From NCBI GenBank assembly GCA_049680365.1, contig JBAUHQ010000016.1, positions 1 through 6,298 on the forward strand: 6,298 nucleotides of DNA, read 5' to 3'. This document shows positions 1 through 5,600 of this stretch, in pieces. The position numbers were made by a program, and so were the translations under genes. Positions within the stretch are counted from its first letter, which is position 1; each line of letters opens with the position of its first letter. Under the pieces are notes generated by a model. It saw nothing but the letters and a program-made list of their open reading frames with translations, had not been told where the DNA came from and made no database searches. This stretch comes from K23-9 sp049680365 (GTDB lineage Bacteria; Planctomycetota; Planctomycetia; Pirellulales; Pirellulaceae).

Positions 1-134
1 GCCAGCAAGAACCGATGAACCAGGGGTGCGTAACGATCGCGCAGCTGACGAAAGGCTTCTTTCGCCGCCTCATTGGGATGGTCATCGGCGATCGCTTTCG
101 CCAATTCCTCGTCGGTCTGTTCGCACACACTCAT
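1..134 (-). CDS. ECF-type RNA polymerase sigma factor, N-terminal fragment (runs off left edge)
   Basis: Read on the minus strand from the ATG at 134-132, this gives 44 codons before the window ends. The protein begins MSVCEQTDEELAKAIADDHP and continues through an 'AFRQLRDRYAPLVHRFLLA' segment. An acidic 'DEEL..AI' start followed by 'F..L..RY.PLV.RFL' is the usual opening of sigma-70 region 2 in ECF sigma factors, which recruit core RNA polymerase to dedicated promoters. The start is well fixed: a TGA lies in frame two codons upstream (140-138), so this is the first possible ATG. The secreted-protein gene on the same strand ends 58 bases upstream, so the two could form an operon. Region 2.2, region 4 and any anti-sigma neighbour lie outside the window, so the ECF subgroup cannot be set. 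The family call rests on a short fragment, but the pattern is typical. Confidence 0.72.
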   Translation of the reverse strand, partial: MSVCEQTDEELAKAIADDHPNEAAKEAFRQLRDRYAPLVHRFLL

Positions 135-192
135 GCATCAGATTGTGGTCGTCCCCAAGTTCATGTCAACATCATGACGAACCAACCTCGCT

Positions 193-792
193 CTAAAGGC
201 TGTCAAAACCGTCATTCATGTCAAAGTTGGACGCCCCCGAATTTGGTGGTTGGGCCAGCGGCGCGGGTGCGACCGGTGCAGCCTGTTCGATCGAAGGAAA
301 CGGCTCGATTAAGGGCACTTGGTCGATGATCGTGGTTCCGTGGGTGATTGGCTCCAGGACGGACTCGATCCTTGGCGAGACAATACCGCGAACGCGAACG
401 TCCTTGGACAACAAGATGCGGCCTCTGGGCGAGATGATCTTCAATTCTGCCATGACTTCGCGTGTCATTTTCAATGGGGGCACTCCAAACGTTACTTCGT
501 GGTGCGCCCACGTCTGTACGTCGCATTGGATCTGTGCATCGCCAATTTGCAGCACCACGTCTCCGATCGACAATCCAAAACTCTCGCCAGTCAATCGATA
601 ACTAACGCCGGCGTCGACGACTTCGCGCTCCGGCGTTTGTACAGCCCGCCTGACAACGACGTAGTGGACGGTTCGGTTTTGATGCGTCGACGGGTAACGC
701 TGTGTCGCGGCGCGATCACACGCAGTCGCGGAAAATGTAGCTGATCCGGTTAACAGTGTTGCTAGGGCAAGCTGAGGAATCAATTTGTTCAT
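193..792 (-). CDS. Secreted protein with signal peptide and IPT/TIG-like domain, function unknown
   Basis: A 199-residue protein starting at ATG 792-790 and ending with TAG at 195-193. The N-terminus (MNKLIPQLALATLLTGSATF, continuing SATAC) is a classical signal peptide: a short polar start, a hydrophobic core at about residues 4-20, and Ala-x-Ala before Cys25. Cys25 could suggest lipidation, but the preceding A-T-A is a poor lipobox. Residues 60-135 have the rhythm of a bacterial IPT/TIG-type immunoglobulin-like domain: 'YRLTGESFGLSIGDVVLQIG', then 'W..HEVTFGVPP', then a strand with 'ISPRGRI'. The tail from about 150 is proline- and alanine-rich and ends acidic (FDMNDGFDSL), suggesting an unstructured surface or periplasmic extension. 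No catalytic residues are recognisable. It sits just upstream of, and co-directional with, the partial ECF sigma gene. The reading frame is well supported; the domain call is tentative and the role unknown. Confidence 0.75.
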   Translation of the reverse strand: MNKLIPQLALATLLTGSATFSATACDRAATQRYPSTHQNRTVHYVVVRRAVQTPEREVVDAGVSYRLTGESFGLSIGDVVLQIGDAQIQCDVQTWAHHEVTFGVPPLKMTREVMAELKIISPRGRILLSKDVRVRGIVSPRIESVLEPITHGTTIIDQVPLIEPFPSIEQAAPVAPAPLAQPPNSGASNFDMNDGFDSL

Positions 793-1157
793 GGGGACTC
801 GATGGTTTTGGAGGCGAGTGCTTTTAAGCGGCGAGTAAATGATCGAACAAGTCGAAATTTCATGGATCTGTCATGGGACGTGCTTCCGCCGCTGAAGAGA
901 GAAACGTCCGCGACGGACCGACGTTCCAAAAAAACTGTCGATTTCATGGCTGGATTGCCCACAAGTCCCCGATTGGTGGCACCAAGGGCGGCGGAGTTTG
1001 ATCTTTACCGTCACAAATTGGACGAAATCCTCGGTTTACGTTGGCAGAAACCCTCTGCAATTTTCCATTCGATATCATGGCGTGGTGGGCGATGGAGGGC
1101 GGCGAATGCGTACTTATTCAGGCAGGATGCCTCACCTACGATGAGGCTTACGATTTA
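793..1157. other. Gene-poor leader between divergent genes; weak ORF 802-1158 (+)
   Basis: This stretch separates the minus-strand secreted protein from the plus-strand sigma remnant and should hold the promoters of both. A plus-strand ORF of 118 codons spans 802-1158, but its ATG lies only 9 bases from the divergent ATG at 792, leaving no room for a promoter. Its product (starting MVLEASAFKRRVNDRTSRNF) matches no family I recognise. In its favour, its TAA overlaps the likely sigma ATG as TAATG at 1156-1160, an arrangement seen in translationally coupled genes, and a GAGG at 1143-1146 could serve as a weak ribosome-binding site. I leave it as a doubtful ORF. I saw no convincing -35/-10 pair on either strand. 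Confidence 0.3.
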
Positions 1158-1959
1158 ATGGTGCTGAAGTCCGGCGATGACGAACGATTGAGCCAGTTGC
1201 AAACGAGCTGGACGAAGGTGTTTGCTGGCGCAATGGGTTCGCAGACGACGATCGATACGCATGAGGGAACGGGTTCGCTGGCTGAAGCGCAGCGTGAGTT
1301 GTTGATCCGCTACGCCGGTCCTGTCTATCGCTACTTGCGCGGAGCGGTTGGTAGTGCCGATGTCGCCGACGACCTTGCACAAGAATTTGCGTTGCGGTTC
1401 GTGCGTGGGGATTTCCGCGCCGCAAATCCTCAGCGGGGCCGCTTTCGCGACTTCGTCAAACGTTCGCTCCGGAATTTGTTCATCGACTACTTCCGTCGCA
1501 AGAACAAAACGCCAAAGGCTTTGTCGATAGATCTTCACGAATTGCTGATCCACACGACAATGTCGTGGCAGATGATTTTGACCAAGGTTGGCGGCGCGAA
1601 TTACTAAATCAAACTTGCGCGGCGCTGGCCGAATCAGATATGCAGTCCAGGAGTACTTATGCCACTGTGCTACGTATCAGAGCCGAGCAACCAGATTTGG
1701 ATCAGCCCATTTAGCGGCAATGGGAAGTGAGAAACTAGGCCGTGAAGTCAATGCAGTTTGGGCACGTCAGAATATTTGGGCACGTCAGAATATTCGCCGG
1801 GGTCGGGTACGGTTCAGCGAGTTCCTTCGCGCAGAAGTACGCATCACGATGGTCAGCAAGACGGCTGAACCACGCCGCAAAACGATACGGGTATTCGTTT
1901 GGGATTCTTCTGGATCTTGGAGAGTTTTCGTGAGCAATTCGGCTTGTTGGTGGTCTTGA
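1158..1959 (+). pseudogene. Broken ECF sigma factor gene (two frameshifts plus internal duplication)
   Basis: An ECF sigma factor is visible in three successive reading frames. Frame A, from the likely ATG at 1158 (an in-frame ATG also exists at 1041), gives 'RLSQLQTSWTKVFAG', then region 2 with 'RYAGPVYRYLRGAV', the core-binding 'DDLAQEFALRFVRGDF' and 'NPQRGRFRDFVKRSLRNLF', up to about 1515-1540. Read in frame A it then stops at 1607. The match continues in frame B from about 1541 ('IADPHDNVVADDFDQGWRRE', then 'ATVLRIRAEQPDLDQP') to a TAG at about 1715. From about 1710 it resumes in frame C with region 4: 'LAAMGSEKLGREVNAVWARQ', then 'RRGRVRFSEFLRAEVR', ending recognisably near 1845, with a stop at 1957-1959. 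Each step equals a net loss of one base. An exact 18-base duplication adds six residues (WARQNI) in region 4.2. Loss of function is the simplest reading; sequencing error at two sites is the alternative. The 'F..NP.RGRF' block is typical of planctomycete ECF groups, a family-level recollection. Confidence 0.82.
1757..1794 (+). repeat. Exact 18-base tandem duplication inside the sigma region 4
   Basis: Two perfect, adjacent 18-base copies occupy 1759-1776 and 1777-1794 (unit TGGGCACGTCAGAATATT). The two T bases before the first copy also match, so period-18 identity covers 38 bases. Being a multiple of three, it does not shift the frame; it repeats the residues WARQNI. Exact identity indicates a recent slippage-type event compared with the surrounding frameshifts. 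Confidence 0.95.
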
Positions 1960-2693
1960 AAGGTGGCGATGAATTTGCAGCGGACGACCTTGTAGCTGTG
2001 TCCACCGGCTGCAGCGACTGAATTGCGAAAACGTCGGAACCGAAGTTGCGTTTCCGTGTAACGTTTCAGTTCGCTGTATCTTCGGCCATCGTCTCGCCAT
2101 ACCAACCGGCGCATCGTCAACATCGCTATCGGGTTCGGGATCGCCTGACGCATTATTAAGGGTCACGTCATTGATGGTCACGGCGAAATTTTTCAGGCGG
2201 CAAGGGTTTCAACGACGGAGAACTTGATTGTATCTGTCGACGGATGAGATCGTTCTGTTTTTGGAGGGGCATTACTAAGTGCGGCAAGATGTCACGAGCC
2301 ATCCGGCAGGCCACCGAGCGCGACAAAGCCCATTCGTCGGAAAATGACGATTTTGTGCGCCACACAATCCCGTTGCCGCCGTACAGGGATGCCGCATCGG
2401 AAGTGATATTCCGCTTTGTGAACGCGGTGCGGGAGCGACCAAGGATGGTCTCTTTTGAACCAACCTGCGTGTTTTTAAAGCATTTCCGTCAAAGAAATAG
2501 GTCTGCTGACTTGGGACGAAAGGCAAAAATAACGGCCCGTACCACGAACATGACCGCGCTGCTGGGCTACCTTGTTGCGTTCGGAATACAGCATGCTTTT
2601 AGATATTAATTCCTCCATGACCGCTTGAGCTGGTGCTTTCTTAGTACTGGCCGATTCGTATTTGACAACTCGATTTAACAGGCTTGAAACGAA
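1960..2693. other. About 730 bases with no convincing gene
   Basis: This stretch lies between the sigma remnant and the giant surface-protein gene. The longest plus-strand ORF inside it (2244-2609, 121 codons, with an internal ATG at 2289) encodes a basic protein with no recognisable motif, signal peptide or membrane segment. Minus-strand ORFs at 1785-2153, 2168-2365 and 2275-2526 are equally unrecognised and overlap one another or the sigma remnant. It may contain further decayed coding sequence, such as a former partner gene of the sigma factor, but I could not identify any family. It should also contain the promoter of the gene starting at 2694. A TTGACA hexamer at 2662-2667 is present but lies too close to that start to act with a standard spacer. 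No tRNA, terminator hairpin or transposon end was seen. Confidence 0.4.
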
Positions 2694-5600
2694 ATGACGT
2701 ATCGCAACATTCTTTTCTCTCGCACGAACCCGCTTTCCTCCAGTACACGAAAGCAGAAAAAGAATCGAAAGCGTGCCGAAAGACGACCTCTCCGTTGTGA
2801 GGCTTTGGAAGCTCGTCGCGTGCTGACGGCGTACATCGTGACGACGGTTGATGATACCGTCGGCGTCGATGGCGAAGTGAGTCTTCGCGAAGCTTTGCAG
2901 GCCGCAAACACGAATGCTGTTGCGGGCGATGCGGCTGCGGGCGAAGTCGGCGCAACGGGAGTCGACTCAATCACATTTGCCGCGGCTTTGAGCGATCAGA
3001 TCATCACGCTGACCAATGGGCAGTTGGAGATTTTTGATGACGTTACGATTGACGCGAGCGCGGCGACGAATCTAACGATCGATGCTGATGGACTAAGCCG
3101 TGTCTTGTCGGTGACTGACGGTCAATTTTCAACCGTAACTGGTTTAACGTTGACAGGTGGCAATGCGGTTACGGGTGGCGGGATTTTTGTTGGCTCTACC
3201 GCACGTATTTTTAGTTTGAATGACGTGACGATCGAAGGCAACGTCGCTACGGGTGATGGCGCAGAAGAAGGTGGCGGTGGCATTTTTAACGACGGTCGCT
3301 TCGTGAGTGCCTTCAATACGGTAATCACCAACAACCACGCTACGGGCGTATTGGGAAGTGGTGGTGGTGTTCTAAATCGCGATGGCTTTTTTCAGGCCAG
3401 AACCGGGACCAGCATCAACAATAATACGGCCAACCGTGCTGGCGGTGGTATCGAAGCAACGGCAGGTTCATCGACGACTCTGACTGACGCAAATCTAGAC
3501 AACAACACGGCGGGCCCAGCCGGTTCGGCAGCACCAGGCAACGGCGGCGGGCTTCACATCACGGGCGATGGTGACGCAACGATCATCGGCGGAACGGTCA
3601 ACAACAATGTTGCGGCCAGCGAAGGCGGTGGATTGTGGAATGGCTCCGGTGTGATGACCGTCAACGGCACAACGATCAGCGGCAACCGTGCGGCTGGCTC
3701 GGCAGCCGATCAAGGTGGCGGTGGTGTTTTTAATGCGGGCGGAACGGTCGAAATCACAGACGCGACGATCAGCGATAACTTGGCATCGGGTGCGGGCGTG
3801 ATCGCGTTGGAGGGAGCTCAAGAAGTTCCACCGGTTACGACGGCCGCAGCGGGCACGGCAACGTTTCAATACAACGCTGTGTCTGGCACGTTTGATCTTG
3901 ATTTGTTCGTGACTGGTTTAGAGTTGACCGATACGACTGGGGCACCTGAGCTAACGGCGGCTCATATTCACGTTGGAGCGGTCGGTGCGGAAGGCCCTGT
4001 GATCGTGAATTTGCTGGGTAGCGAGAGTTTTGTTGAAGCCGATGGCGGCTTGCGCTTGACTCTTAACGATGTCACTTTGCCTGCAGGAAATGTGGCCGAT
4101 TTGGCGAGCGGGAATCTTTACTTCAACGTTCACAGTTCGGCCAATGCCGGTGGCGAAATTCGCGGGCAACTGGTGCTGCCAGCGACGATGGGTTCCGGCG
4201 GTGGCGTCTTGAATGACGGCGGACTTGTCACGGTGACGGACACATTGATCAGCGGGAATGTTGCCAGTCGCGCTGGCGGTGGCATCGAAGCGACTGCTGG
4301 TTCAACGACCTCGTTGAGCGGTGTGAACCTTGACGGCAATGTTGCTGGGCCGTTCGGTTTCGCCACTCCGGGCAACGGTGGTGGATTGCACATCACTGGT
4401 GATGGTGATGCAACGATCACGGGCGGAACGGTGAATGATAACTTCGCAGGCAGCGAAGGCGGTGGCTTGTGGAATGGCATCGGCTTAATGACCGTTGATG
4501 GCACGACGATCAGCGGCAACAGCGCTGCAGGTGCGGCTGCCGACCAAGGTGGCGGTGGTGTGTTCAACGCGGGCGGAACTGTCGATCTCACCGGTGCGAC
4601 GATTAGCGATAACTTGGCATCAGGTGCGGGGACAATCGCTCTTGAGGGTGCACAAGAAGTTCCCGCGGTGACAACATCCGCAGGCGGAACCGCGGATTTC
4701 CAATTCAACGCCGCGACCGGCACGTTTGATCTTGATTTGTTCGTGACCGGCTTGGAGTTGACTGATACGACGGCAGCTCCTGAACTTACGGCGGCGCATA
4801 TTCATGTCGGCGCTGTGGGTGCAGAAGGCCCCGTCATTTTGAATTTGCTTGACGGCAACAGCTTTGTTGAAGCAGATGGAGGTTTGCGATTAACGTTGAA
4901 TGATGTAGCCTTGCCGGCGGAGAATGTAGCGGACTTGGCGAGTGGTAATCTGTATTTCAACGTCCACAGTTCGGCCAACGCCGGCGGTGAAATTCGCGGT
5001 CAACTGGTTTTGCCGACGACATCGGGTTCTGGCGGTGGCGTGCTGAATGATGGCGGTACGTTAACGGTGACCAATTCTGCGATCACGGGCAACGTTGCCA
5101 ATCGCGCTGGCGGCGGTATCGAAGTAACGGCGGGATCGAGTACGACGCTGATTGACGTGTCTCTGGACAATAACGTGGCCGGGGCGGAAGGATTTGCTAC
5201 ACCGGGTAACGGGGGTGGTCTCCACATCAGTGGTTTCGCAACTGTTGATATCAATGGCGGTAGTGCCAGCGGTAACTTGGCCGGCAACGAAGGCGGTGGC
5301 TTGTGGAATTCGAACGTCGGAATCCTGTCGGTTGACGGTACCACGATTGAAAACAACGAAGCGGTTCTTGGCGGTGGTATTTTCACACAAGGTGGCGGCG
5401 GAGAAGCGGTCCGATTGACGCTAACCAACGTCGCGCCCGATGGCGGTGCAACGGACAGCGGTTTGTTCCTGACGCCCATCTTCAACGCATTCCACGATGG
5501 TGCGTTTGACTTGTTCAACGTCGGCGAAGCGGCTTCTGCGGGAATCGAGCGTCTCGCCGAAGATGGTAACAACGCCGCGTTGACGACAGCATTCGAGACT

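Larger units (their letters stand above)
3357..5398 (+). repeat. Large in-frame tandem repeat, period about 834 bases (2 full units plus partial third)
   Basis: Unit 1 runs about 3357-4190, unit 2 about 4194-5027, and a partial unit 3 about 5028-5398. Each full unit encodes about 278 residues in the same order: 'SGGGVLN', 'RAGGGIEATAGS', 'PGNGGGLHITGDGDATI', 'EGGGLWNG', 'DQGGGGVFNAGG', then a CHRD domain. Matching landmarks are spaced 834 bases apart (for example 3781 and 4615, or 4191 and 5025), apart from a one-codon difference near the start of unit 1. Unit 3 keeps the glycine-rich half and then diverges at the point where CHRD would begin. Confidence 0.92.

Noticed and set aside
15..744. 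Plus-strand ORFs at 15-329, 218-601 and 319-744
   Set aside because: They lie antisense to the partial sigma and the secreted protein, whose frames have family-like motifs and a signal peptide; the plus-strand products show neither.
1553..1567. Perfect inverted repeat CACGACA-A-TGTCGTG near the first sigma frameshift
   Set aside because: Its one-base centre cannot form a normal hairpin loop, it has no T-run, and it lies within conserved sigma linker coding sequence, so it is probably chance.
1785..2153. Minus-strand ORF of 122 codons considered as a transposase or integrase fragment
   Set aside because: Basic composition only; no DDE or tyrosine-recombinase motif and no terminal inverted repeats nearby, and it overlaps the sigma region 4 coding sequence.
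2662..2690. TTGACA hexamer at 2662-2667 as a -35 box for the giant gene
   Set aside because: With a 17-base spacer the -10 position reads TGAAAC (2685-2690), a poor match, and transcription would begin at or inside the start codon.
3357..5398. Regular spacing considered as a CRISPR-like or integron-like array
   Set aside because: The period is about 834 bases, fully coding and in frame, with the divergence expected of protein-domain duplication.
4130..5572. Long minus-strand ORFs (4130-4723 and 5000-5572) encoding proline-rich proteins with repeated 'PPP' runs
   Set aside because: They are the antisense reading of the GGTGGC-rich glycine repeats of the giant gene; the proline runs come directly from that and no independent start signal or domain is seen.
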